13,580 nt of DNA from Legionellales bacterium UBA4722. GTDB taxonomy: Bacteria > Pseudomonadota > Gammaproteobacteria > DSM-16500. Numbering within the stretch: position 1 is the stretch's first letter; each line of letters begins with the position of its first letter. The stretch spans positions 9,636 to 23,215 of the forward strand of contig DHJK01000063.1 of NCBI GenBank assembly GCA_002404295.1, in the 5' to 3' direction. The notes below the pieces were generated by a model. The model was not told the origin of the DNA. It saw only the letters and a list, made by a program, of their open reading frames with translations, and did no database searches. A program made the position numbers and the translations under genes. Below, one piece after another: positions 7,194 to 13,580 of the stretch.

Positions 7194-9767
7194 CTATTTT
7201 TGCTCCATCAAGCATCGCTTAATTTTATACAAATACTCCAACGCCTCCCGCGGCGACAACTGATCCGGATTCACTTCCTTCAATAATTTTATTGCTTCAT
7301 TCTCAACAGACAACGCAAACAGATCACCCTGCACGGTCGGCGATATTGTTTTCTGCGGAGCCGCTAGCACCTGATTCTCTAAAGTATGCAGTTTCTGCGT
7401 CGCTTGCTGAATCACTTCCCGCGGAATCCCCGCAAGCTGCGCCACCTGAATACCATAACTTTGATTTGCAGGCCCCGCATTCACTGTATGTAAAAATATA
7501 ATAGAATCCCCCTGCTCTGTCGCATCAAAATGCGCATTTTTAACAAAAGGAATCTCATCCGAGAGCGCAGTCAATTCAAAATAATGTGTCGCAAATAAAG
7601 TAAATGCTTTAATCTTATGTGCTAAATATTCTGCTACAGCAAATGCTAACGACAAGCCATCAAACGTACTCGTACCACGTCCAATTTCATCCATCAACAC
7701 TAAACTTTGCGCCGTTGCATTATGCAAAATAGCCGCGGTTTCAGTCATTTCTACCATGAAAGTTGAACGACCACTGGCCAAATCATCCGCCGCGCCAATT
7801 CGTGTAAAAATACGATCTATAAAACCAATACGCGCTGATCTTGCCGGAATAAAACTGCCGATATGTGCAAGCAACACGATCAATGCAATCTGCCGCATAT
7901 ACGTTGATTTACCACCCATATTAGGACCTGTGATTATCATCATTCGTTGCTGATCAGCCAACACAACATCATTAGGTACAAAAGGATGTGTCAATACAGA
8001 TTCCACGACAGGATGTCGCCCTGCTGTAATATTAATTTCAGTTTCAGTCGTTAATTCAGGACAACATAAATCTAAACTATCTGCGCGCTCGGTTAAATTT
8101 GTTAGAACATCTAATTCAGCCAATGCTGCAGCTGAGGTTTGCAGAGCAGGTACTACTTCACCCACTTTGCATAATAACGCTTCGTATAACATTTTTTCAC
8201 GAGCTAACGCATTGTCACGACTACTTAATGCTTTATCTTCATATTCTTTTAATTCAGGCGTAATAAAACGTTCTGCATTTTTTAACGTTTGTCGACGAAT
8301 ATAATCAGCAGGTGCAAGGGATGCTTGTAACCGGCTTATTTCAATATAAAAACCATGCACTCGGTTATAACCCACTTTTAATGTAGATAACCCTGTTCGA
8401 TTTTTTTCTCGCTTTTCCATCTCAATTAAATAACCACCTGCATTTTCACTCAGCGAGAGCAATTCATCTAATTCTGCATCATAACCTGTCGCAATCACAC
8501 CCCCTTCACGAATAGTAACAGGCGGATTTTCCACAATTGCTTTAACAAGCAACTCATGTAACTCTGGATATTCGTCAATTTTTTGAGCCAACTCTTTCAG
8601 CAACGGTGAAACACAATCATCCAGCCGTCGCTGCAATTCTGGCAACACACCTAATGTATGACGCAACTCCATTAAATCACGCGGACGCGCTGTTTTTAAT
8701 GCAATACGCGCCGCAATACGCTCGACATCACCTACACCACGCAACACCTCATGCAACGCAAGATAACGACGATCCTGTAATAATGTTTTTATACTCAGTT
8801 GACGCGCACGCAACGCATCATGATCACGCAACGGACGCTGTAACCAACGCTTTAATAAACGACTACCCATCACAGTCGCCGTGCAATCAAACACAGAAGC
8901 CAATGTATTTTCAACACCTCCCGACAAATTAGAAACTAATTCCAAATTACGTCTTGTTGCCGCATCCAAAATCACACTATCATCACGCCGCTCAACATGA
9001 ATAGTACGTACGTGTGATAATTGACCGCGTTGCGTTACTTTTGCATAATGTAATAAACACCCCGCAGCAGCTAATGCGACTCCCATTTCTATACAACCAA
9101 ATCCCGCCAAATCGTGTGTTTGCATTTGCTCTGTCAATAAACGCACCGCTGTTTCAATTTCAAATTCCCACGGCGGACGACGACACGTACTTTTTGAGTT
9201 AATTAAAAGTGTTAATTCTTCACTGATTAATAATTCCGCGGGTTTTAAGCGCTCTAATTCACTTTGCAACGCTTCTTGTCCATACACTTCCAATAAATTA
9301 AAACGACCACTGCTCATGTCTAATGTGGCAATACCAAAACGATCACCTTCTGCATGCAAAGCGGCTAATAAATTATCTTGGCTTGCTTCCAAAAACGCTG
9401 CGTCACTCACCGTACCCGGCGTTAACACCCGCACCACTTGACGCTCAACAGGCCCAATACTGGTTTTGGGATCGCCTATTTGTTCACAAATCGCAATCGC
9501 CAATCCTTGCCGTACCAGTTTTGCCATATACGATTCAGCTGCATGAAAAGGCACACCGGCCATTGGTATTGGCTTTCCAGAAGACTGTCCACGCGCTGTC
9601 AACGTGATATCTAATATACGCGCTACTTTTTCTGCATCAGCAAAAAATAATTCATAAAAATCGCCCATGCGGTAAAACAATAGTGTGTCGGGATAGTCTG
9701 CTTTTATGCGCAGATATTGTTGAATCATGGGCGTATTTTGCTTGGTGGTTTCGTGTTGGATGGTCAT
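7194..9767 (-). CDS. mutS: DNA mismatch repair ATPase MutS
   Basis: MutS scans DNA as a dimer, wedges into mismatches and recruits MutL. The mismatch-binding Phe-x-Glu is F37/E39 in RMGDFYELFF; the connector, lever and clamp regions follow. The ABC-type ATPase has Walker A GPNMGGKST starting at residue 614, Walker B LVLMDEIGRGTSTFDG and the switch histidine motif FATHYFELT. The start at 9767 gives 857 residues and puts the Walker lysine at 620, as in E. coli. It also leaves a ~23-base leader after the promoter and an AGAG ribosome site. The upstream in-frame ATG at 9788 (864 residues) would be almost at the transcription start with no ribosome site. Fully intact. A 50-codon ORF follows one base after its stop. 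Confidence 0.97.
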   Translation of the reverse strand: MTIQHETTKQNTPMIQQYLRIKADYPDTLLFYRMGDFYELFFADAEKVARILDITLTARGQSSGKPIPMAGVPFHAAESYMAKLVRQGLAIAICEQIGDPKTSIGPVERQVVRVLTPGTVSDAAFLEASQDNLLAALHAEGDRFGIATLDMSSGRFNLLEVYGQEALQSELERLKPAELLISEELTLLINSKSTCRRPPWEFEIETAVRLLTEQMQTHDLAGFGCIEMGVALAAAGCLLHYAKVTQRGQLSHVRTIHVERRDDSVILDAATRRNLELVSNLSGGVENTLASVFDCTATVMGSRLLKRWLQRPLRDHDALRARQLSIKTLLQDRRYLALHEVLRGVGDVERIAARIALKTARPRDLMELRHTLGVLPELQRRLDDCVSPLLKELAQKIDEYPELHELLVKAIVENPPVTIREGGVIATGYDAELDELLSLSENAGGYLIEMEKREKNRTGLSTLKVGYNRVHGFYIEISRLQASLAPADYIRRQTLKNAERFITPELKEYEDKALSSRDNALAREKMLYEALLCKVGEVVPALQTSAAALAELDVLTNLTERADSLDLCCPELTTETEINITAGRHPVVESVLTHPFVPNDVVLADQQRMMIITGPNMGGKSTYMRQIALIVLLAHIGSFIPARSARIGFIDRIFTRIGAADDLASGRSTFMVEMTETAAILHNATAQSLVLMDEIGRGTSTFDGLSLAFAVAEYLAHKIKAFTLFATHYFELTALSDEIPFVKNAHFDATEQGDSIIFLHTVNAGPANQSYGIQVAQLAGIPREVIQQATQKLHTLENQVLAAPQKTISPTVQGDLFALSVENEAIKLLKEVNPDQLSPREALEYLYKIKRCLMEQK

Positions 9768-9796
9768 GGCGCGATTCTCTAAAAACATGAATTGCG

Positions 9797-9825
9797 GTTA
9801 TAACATGATGGTCGAGATTGGACAA
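9797..9825 (-). promoter_or_regulatory. Promoter of mutS
   Basis: On the minus strand TTGTCC (9820-9825) and TATAAC (9797-9802) are separated by 17 bp. Transcription would start near 9790, two bases before the ATG at 9788 and about 23 bases before the ATG at 9767. This favours the shorter MutS. Confidence 0.55.
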
Positions 9826-9943
9826 CTGGTTGCCTTAGCATAACAATATGTAACTATTCTCGAATTTCAATGCTCTAATCGTGCCTGTGGCCGGCATAGG
9901 CGCCAAGCTAAGTGAAGGTTAGCTAAATAGAGTGTCATTGCAT

Positions 9944-10080
9944 GTCTCAACCCTCGTCATTGCGAGCGTGAGCGAAGCAACCTAGTCTTTCCAGAGCTGA
10001 TTAGCAGCATTTAAGCTCACAAAAGCAGCGTTGAAAGACTAGGTTGCTTCGCTCACGCTCGCAATGACGAGGGTTGAGAC
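9944..10080. repeat. 137-bp palindromic intergenic repeat (copy C)
   Basis: The arms 9944-9991 and 10033-10080 are perfect 48-bp inverted copies separated by 41 bases. They begin GTCTCAACCCTCGTCATTGC and continue GAGCGTGAGCGAAGCAACCT. The core CGTCATTGCGAGCG...GAAGCAA is shared with copy B, but the flanks and part of the interior differ, identically on both arms. It resembles the REP/MITE-like palindromes with a GTCATTGCGAGC core seen in many bacterial genomes; no transposase is linked to it here. Confidence 0.92.
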
Positions 10081-10163
10081 CTGCACGCTGAAGATACAAA
10101 ACTACTCACTAAAAATAAGCCGAATTGTATAATCTCTTTATTTTCATATAGTTATTGCTATTT

Positions 10164-10236
10164 ATCACGTTTTATGTACGAATAACGTGATTCAAATCAC
10201 GTTATATGTACGAATAAAGTGATGTGAATCACGTTT
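10164..10236 (+). promoter_or_regulatory. Operator-like array: three repeats at 32-bp period
   Basis: TCACGTT recurs at 10165, 10197 and 10229, exactly 32 bp apart; the first two copies share TATGTACGAATAA(A/C)GTGAT and the third is partial. The junction 10184-10203 is a perfect 9-bp inverted repeat around a 2-bp centre (AACGTGATTCAAATCACGTT). The next junction (10216-10235) is a near-perfect version (AAAGTGAT...ATCACGTT). The dyad centres are about three helical turns apart. The array ends ~15 bp before the -35 of the ATPase gene, the right place for a cooperative DNA-binding regulator. If transcription begins at the upstream TATAAT (10128), the repeats would instead lie in the leader RNA. 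Confidence 0.6.
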
Positions 10237-10250
10237 TCTGCACATACCGC

Positions 10251-10279
10251 TTGCAAAATCCTCATCCCAGTCATAAACT
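10251..10279 (+). promoter_or_regulatory. Likely promoter of the AAA+/DUF4143 gene
   Basis: TTGCAA (10251-10256) and TAAACT (10274-10279) are 17 bp apart, each matching consensus at four of six positions. The predicted start coincides with the ATG at 10286. No ribosome site precedes this ATG, so the message could be leaderless. Confidence 0.35.
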
Positions 10280-10285
10280 AACTTC

Positions 10286-11605
10286 ATGAAAAGAACCCTT
10301 TATAGCAAACTCCTTGAATGGAAAACATCTTCAAACCGCAAACCCCTCATTCTGCGCGGGGCCCGGCAAGTAGGCAAAACGCATTTGCTCAAACTATTTG
10401 GCAAACAAGAATACACGACATGTATTTACTTAAACTTCGAAGAAGATCCGCAGCTGAATCACTTTTTCACAAAAAATATTGTACCCTCCACCATCTTAGA
10501 GCACATCAGTATTTATATTGATCAAGAAATACGCCCAGAAAATACGCTACTCATCTTTGATGAAATACAAGAATCACCTGCCGCATTAAATAGCCTCAAA
10601 TATTTTTGCGAACAAGCCAAAGCATTTCATATTATTGCTGCGGGCTCTTTGCTCGGTGTCAAGCTTGCTCATAGCAAAGGGTTTCCTGTAGGTAAAGTTA
10701 ACTTTCTTGATCTTTACCCACTCAGTTTTTTTGAATTTCTAGCGGTCTTAGACAAGAATAAATTACTCCAATTTTTAACACAACAGAATGAATTTAACCC
10801 CATTCCTGAACCTATTCATCTTGATTTACTTGTTTTGCTGAAGAAATATATGTTTGTAGGCGGCATGCCAGAAGCTGTGGCTGAATATGTCAAAGATGAA
10901 AATCTATTATCCGTCAGAAAAATTCAGAAAGAAATTCTGGATGCTTATTTATTAGATTTTTCTAAACATGCGCCACCAGAGCAGGTGATGAAAATCACTC
11001 AAGTCTGGGAATCTATTCCACTGCAACTTGCAAAAGAAAATAAAAAATTTATTTTTGCAGCACTACGAAAAAGCGCGCGCGGCCGAGAATATGAAACAGC
11101 CATTCAATGGTTAGCGGATGCAGGCTTGATTTATAAATCCTATGACATAAGCGCGCCCAAATATCCGCTGGCTAGATATGCTGAAAAGCATGCTTTTAAA
11201 GTATTTTTATTAGACGTAGGTTTACTTTCTGCAATGTGCAATATACCTGCAAAGGTAGTCATAGCAGACAATGAATTATTTTCTGAATTTCAAGGTGCTT
11301 TTACTGAAAACTATGTAGCACAAGAACTCGCTGCACAACAACACCCCCTCTATTACTGGGCAAGTGAAGGCAGAGCAGAAGTTGACTTTATTGTAGAGCA
11401 TGAATCAAAAATAATTCCCCTAGAAGTCAAAGCAGGAACATCTCGCAAAAAGAAAAGTTTGCTTGTTTATGATGAAAAATATCACCCTGAGTTATTGCTG
11501 CGAGCTTCATTACTGAATTTAAAAAAAAATGGGAAAGTGGGAAATTTGCCACTTTATTTTATTGCACAGTTGCAACAAGTTATTAATGTAGATTCTTTTT
11601 TATAA
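10286..11605 (+). CDS. AAA+ ATPase with C-terminal DUF4143 nuclease-like domain
   Basis: A cytoplasmic P-loop ATPase of the AAA_14/DUF4143 family, of unknown biological role. The N-terminal ATPase has Walker A GARQVGKT (25-32), Walker B LLIFDEIQ (88-95) and the sensor-like AAGSLLG (118-124). A middle winged-helix-like stretch (~245-290, KFIFAALRKSARGREYETAI then QWLADAGLIYKSY) follows. The C-terminal DUF4143 domain has a restriction-endonuclease-like pattern: E341/E347 region, D367 in AEVDFIV, and E380-x-K382 in PLEVKAG, so catalytic residues look intact. At 439 residues it is full length. The ATG at 10286 has no ribosome site. Such ATPases are patchily distributed in bacteria and archaea and often sit in accessory DNA. 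Its last 23 bp overlap, tail to tail, the end of the Rpn-family gene. Confidence 0.9.
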   Translation: MKRTLYSKLLEWKTSSNRKPLILRGARQVGKTHLLKLFGKQEYTTCIYLNFEEDPQLNHFFTKNIVPSTILEHISIYIDQEIRPENTLLIFDEIQESPAALNSLKYFCEQAKAFHIIAAGSLLGVKLAHSKGFPVGKVNFLDLYPLSFFEFLAVLDKNKLLQFLTQQNEFNPIPEPIHLDLLVLLKKYMFVGGMPEAVAEYVKDENLLSVRKIQKEILDAYLLDFSKHAPPEQVMKITQVWESIPLQLAKENKKFIFAALRKSARGREYETAIQWLADAGLIYKSYDISAPKYPLARYAEKHAFKVFLLDVGLLSAMCNIPAKVVIADNELFSEFQGAFTENYVAQELAAQQHPLYYWASEGRAEVDFIVEHESKIIPLEVKAGTSRKKKSLLVYDEKYHPELLLRASLLNLKKNGKVGNLPLYFIAQLQQVINVDSFL

Positions 11606-11753
11606 TCAAAAGCTTATCTGTGGTTAACTGAGTCAACTTAGTTATCGTATTAAAATCATACCCTTCTGACAACATACGCTCTGCAATGATAATCTTTTCT
11701 CTCTCTATGCCCTTTTCTATGCCTTTTTGTTCAAACCGTTGCGCAAGTGTCAT
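11583..11753 (-). CDS. Internal small Rpn product (Rpn-S-like, 56 residues)
   Basis: An ATG in frame with the Rpn reading frame lies at 11753, behind AAGAGG (11761-11766) with 7-base spacing; this is among the best ribosome sites in the window although it sits inside a gene. The product starts MTLAQRFEQKGIEKGIEREK, continues IIIAERMLSEGYDFNTITKL and ends TQLTTDKLLIIKKNLH. It is a charged helix followed by a small helical module that other Rpn proteins share at their C-termini. In E. coli, Rpn genes produce just such a C-terminal short form from an internal start, and it binds and inhibits the full nuclease. Because its start lies after the nonsense codon, this product should survive even if the large form is lost. 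Expression is inferred. Confidence 0.6.
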   Translation of the reverse strand: MTLAQRFEQKGIEKGIEREKIIIAERMLSEGYDFNTITKLTQLTTDKLLIIKKNLH

Positions 11754-12491
11754 TGCCTCACCTCTTAAATTACCAGTCAAGTGCTCTTGGATTTTTTGGA
11801 CAAATATTTTCTCATCGTCGATATCAAGTACATTAACGACATAGTTTAGCACAGCTTTACAGTAACTTTCACCTTGTTGTTGCTCAATATTTTTTAGCCA
11901 AGGGAGCAAAATATCGCAAAAAGCTTCGACATTGCGGACGGCTGAGCGGTATTTCAACGTGAATTCAACGAGACCTGCCCAAGCATGCTGCCTAATGTCT
12001 TGCTCATCCAAGCGAGCGAGATCGATTAGTTAATAAGGCTTGAACATCACTTGTCTGGCAAGATCTTCTTCTCTAAATAAGCCATAGATATCCATGGCTG
12101 CATTCCATGGTTTTTCTCCACTATAGACGACCAAAGGGTAAATGAGTGGCAAAGGGTCATTGGGGTGCTTTTTACGGTGTAGCTCGACTGCCCTGATTGT
12201 ATAGACCAACAACCGGAATGCCATGTGTTTATCTATCTCGCTTTGGTGTTCGCACAAAATGTAAAGATAGGCCAAGGATTCACCCAGTTTAACTGAGTAA
12301 AGCAAGTCAGCCTCTGTTGATTGGTATGCCTCATCAATGAAGGTGCTTTTCTGTAATGAGAGCGTTGCAAGATCAAGATGACTGAGTAAAACAGCAGGCA
12401 AGTGCGCCTTAAAAAAATCACTTACCACCCGAATGTCTGACATCGATGTGCGAAACAATTTATCATGCGGCTGATGAATCATGTTGACCAC
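11583..12491 (-). pseudogene. Rpn-family PD-(D/E)XK nuclease gene split by one in-frame stop
   Basis: The family (YhgA-like 'transposase_31' / recombination-promoting nuclease) comprises metal-dependent DNA endonucleases. The first part (12030-12491) has the PHDKLFR opening and the catalytic D in EADLLYSV plus E-x-Q in ILCEHQ. It stops at a TAA (12030-12032) after FKPY. The same frame continues without a shift as LIDLARLDEQDIRQHAWAGL and on to 11583. FKPYQLIDL is the usual family sequence, so one C-to-T change (CAA to TAA) explains the break; read through, the protein would be ~299 residues. The nuclease core lies wholly in the first part, the helical C-terminal region in the second. The start is GTG 12491 or ATG 12482; the family opening favours the latter. 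It follows a small gene by 16 bp and shares its promoter. Confidence 0.85.
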
Positions 12492-12507
12492 TATCTTCTT
12501 ATCCTTA

Positions 12508-12714
12508 TCATAAACACATCGTTTCTACTAAACTGTCACACGCCTTTTTAGCTTTTTCCAATATATCTTCCGTCACCCAAAAATAATGAAACACTGTGTC
12601 AGCTTTAAGCCCTGCTAAATCCGCATGACTGGCCATTTTTAATAAAGCATCGAGTTTACTTAATGAGATGATGAGTGTATCGAGATTAGAGTGCATTGTT
12701 GGTGACGTGATCAT
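12508..12714 (-). CDS. Small unknown protein, first gene of the Rpn operon
   Basis: A 68-residue protein, mostly helical, that I do not recognise. It has a leucine-rich first half (LDTLIISLSKLDALLKMASH) and a second half ending VFHYFWVTEDILEKAKKACD then SLVETMCL. It has no membrane segment or signal peptide. The start is well supported by AGGAG at 12722-12726, 7 bases before ATG 12714. It is preceded by a strong promoter with an ~80-base leader and followed after 16 bp by the Rpn-family gene, so the two are co-transcribed. A role linked to the nuclease (regulator or neutraliser) is possible but only suggested by position. Confidence 0.7.
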   Translation of the reverse strand: MITSPTMHSNLDTLIISLSKLDALLKMASHADLAGLKADTVFHYFWVTEDILEKAKKACDSLVETMCL

Positions 12715-12802
12715 GATAAAGCTCCTAATTAGTTAAGGCATAAAAAAATACCGCTATATCGGGAGCAGCGTTCCGCTAACTGAGTGCTTTGAACACCGAA
12801 CT

Positions 12803-12831
12803 AAAATACGCTGACATTTAACCGTTGTCAA
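12803..12831 (-). promoter_or_regulatory. Promoter of the small-gene/Rpn operon
   Basis: On the minus strand a perfect TTGACA (12826-12831) and TATTTT (12803-12808) are separated by 17 bp. Transcription would start near 12796, giving a leader of about 80 bases. That leader contains a weak CGCT/AGCG stem followed by a run of seven T; this is too weak to call an attenuator. Confidence 0.6.
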
Positions 12832-12923
12832 TTTTTAAAAACATTCAATACAGCTAGCACCCTACTTGATCGATTAATCATGTTCAGTCATAGTAGAATG
12901 CTCTAAAATAATTTGGTTAATAC

Positions 12924-13436
12924 ATGACAACCTCCCTAGAACAACTTGCAAAACAAGTAGGCGAACAATTCAAACGCCGCGGCCTTAAATTAATCACCGC
13001 TGAATCTTGCACGGGTGGTGGGCTTGCCTATGCGATTACCAGTATTCCGGGTTCGTCTGCTTGGTTTGATCGCGGCTTAGTGACTTACAGCAATACTTCT
13101 AAAGAAGAGCTGCTAGGCGTAAGCCCGTTAACACTCGCAACGTTTGGCAGCGTCAGCGCTGAAACCGCACAAGAAATGGCTGAAGGTGCTCTTAATCATA
13201 GCCAAGCGCATATAAGCATTGCACTTACTGGTATTGCAGGTCCAGAAGGCGGCACTCACAATAAGCCCGTTGGCACAGTTTGGATTGCTTGTGCGGTCGC
13301 CGCCATACCTACACAAGTTAAGCATCATTTTTTCTCCGGAGAGCGCGCTAATATCAGAGAAAAATCCATTGACTCAGCATTGCACTTTTTGCTGAATATC
13401 ATTTCCTCAATCTCTCATCCTAAATTCGATAGTTAA
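12924..13436 (+). CDS. pncC: Nicotinamide-nucleotide amidohydrolase (CinA C-terminal family)
   Basis: PncC deamidates nicotinamide mononucleotide to nicotinate mononucleotide, recycling the NMN made by NAD-dependent DNA ligase back into NAD synthesis. The single CinA C-terminal domain fills the protein: TAESCTGG (25-32) with the probable catalytic serine S28, GSSAWFDRGLVTYSN (43-57), the glycine-rich TGIAGPEGGT (102-111) and KPVGTVWIA (114-122). The 170 residues match the stand-alone form; the N-terminal MoaB-like domain of full CinA is absent. ATG 12924 has no clear ribosome site. The gene is divergent from the Rpn operon across 209 bp, with a TAGAAT (12894-12899) but no matching -35. In many gammaproteobacteria it lies next to recA, which would be expected just beyond the window. 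Confidence 0.95.
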   Translation: MTTSLEQLAKQVGEQFKRRGLKLITAESCTGGGLAYAITSIPGSSAWFDRGLVTYSNTSKEELLGVSPLTLATFGSVSAETAQEMAEGALNHSQAHISIALTGIAGPEGGTHNKPVGTVWIACAVAAIPTQVKHHFFSGERANIREKSIDSALHFLLNIISSISHPKFDS

Positions 13437-13537
13437 AGCTGTAACAAGAAAGACTTATAGGCTGAAGATAGAGATTTGCTTCTTCTTTTTTTAGCGAAGC
13501 CATGCTCACCCGCGTAGCAAATTAAAAAGAAAAAAAT

Positions 13538-13579
13538 TCCTAGACTCGGCGCAGTAGATTAAACCTGCCGACTTTAGGA
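13538..13579. repeat. Imperfect inverted repeat downstream of pncC
   Basis: The arms 13538-13550 (TCCTAGACTCGGC) and 13567-13579 (GCCGACTTTAGGA) pair over 13 positions with one mismatch and one G-U, around a 16-base loop. An A-rich run precedes it. It could be the stem of the pncC terminator, or part of the control region of the next gene. The window ends one base later, so a following T-run cannot be seen. Confidence 0.5.
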
Positions 13580-13580
13580 T

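Larger units (their letters stand above)
9803..10285. other. Divergent intergenic region between mutS and the ATPase gene
   Basis: This ~480-bp stretch holds no convincing gene. From left to right it contains the upstream half of the mutS promoter, a short look-alike of the palindromic repeat core (GTCATTGCATG, 9934-9944), the 137-bp hairpin repeat (9944-10080), an AT-rich stretch with a perfect TATAAT at 10128-10133 but no matching -35, the 32-bp-period repeat array (10164-10236), and a likely promoter immediately before the ATPase ATG. Confidence 0.7.

Noticed and set aside
7292..9607. Plus-strand ORFs of 62-108 codons opposite mutS
   Set aside because: mutS is intact and conserved throughout; the low-complexity His/Ala-rich translations are typical antisense shadows.
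10164..10236. Short CRISPR array
   Set aside because: Only three copies, the third partial. The 32-bp period is all repeat with no variable spacers, and no cas genes are present.
11583..12011. Separate 142-residue gene starting at a TTG
   Set aside because: The TTG is an ordinary leucine codon inside the continuous Rpn frame and has no ribosome site. The C-terminal part is better explained as the rest of the interrupted gene, with the real internal start at 11753.
12720..12780. Transcription attenuator in the leader of the small-gene/Rpn operon
   Set aside because: The stem (CGCT/AGCG) is only four perfect pairs before the T-run, too weak to claim.
13437..13580. LexA-box-containing recA promoter
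   Set aside because: recA may follow pncC, but no CTGT-N8-ACAG box and no recA start are visible before the window ends.

Overview
The window looks like chromosomal DNA of a moderately AT-rich gammaproteobacterium. The order Sua5-type synthase / scpA-scpB-rluB, and a mutS / pncC neighbourhood, are typical of that class. The host-association-like large proteins at the left end and the long hairpin repeats would fit a Legionellales/Coxiellaceae-like lineage. That placement is inference; no rRNA or marker phylogeny is available here.

Layout. The left end (1-3427) is accessory: a truncated palindromic repeat, a possible IS6-type end, a 251-residue protein made of two tandem modules, and a 703-residue unrecognised protein, both on the minus strand. 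Next comes a housekeeping block: a Sua5-type tRNA threonylcarbamoyladenylate synthase (minus), divergent from a tight scpA-scpB-rluB operon (plus; 5-bp gap, then 11-bp overlap) for chromosome condensation and 23S rRNA pseudouridylation. A 118-bp hairpin repeat separates rluB from the convergent mutS transcript, which carries a 50-codon ORF one base after the mutS stop.

Between mutS and pncC lies an accessory island of about 3.1 kb. It holds a second hairpin repeat with two perfect 48-bp arms, a three-copy 32-bp-period operator-like array, an AAA+/DUF4143 ATPase, and, facing it with 23 bp of tail-to-tail overlap, a small unknown gene followed by an Rpn-family PD-(D/E)XK nuclease gene. The nuclease gene is split by one in-frame TAA. 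Inside its 3' end is an in-frame ATG behind an excellent Shine-Dalgarno sequence. This would encode the 56-residue C-terminal piece alone and matches the 'gene within a gene' toxin/antitoxin arrangement known for E. coli Rpn proteins. The right end has pncC (NMN amidohydrolase) and an imperfect inverted repeat.

The most interesting parts are the Rpn locus, the operator array before the ATPase, the element-specific hairpin repeats, the mutS-coupled mini-ORF and the two unrecognised left-end proteins. Promoters and transcription starts were called by eye from -35/-10 matches; all similarity statements come from motif recognition, not from database searches.
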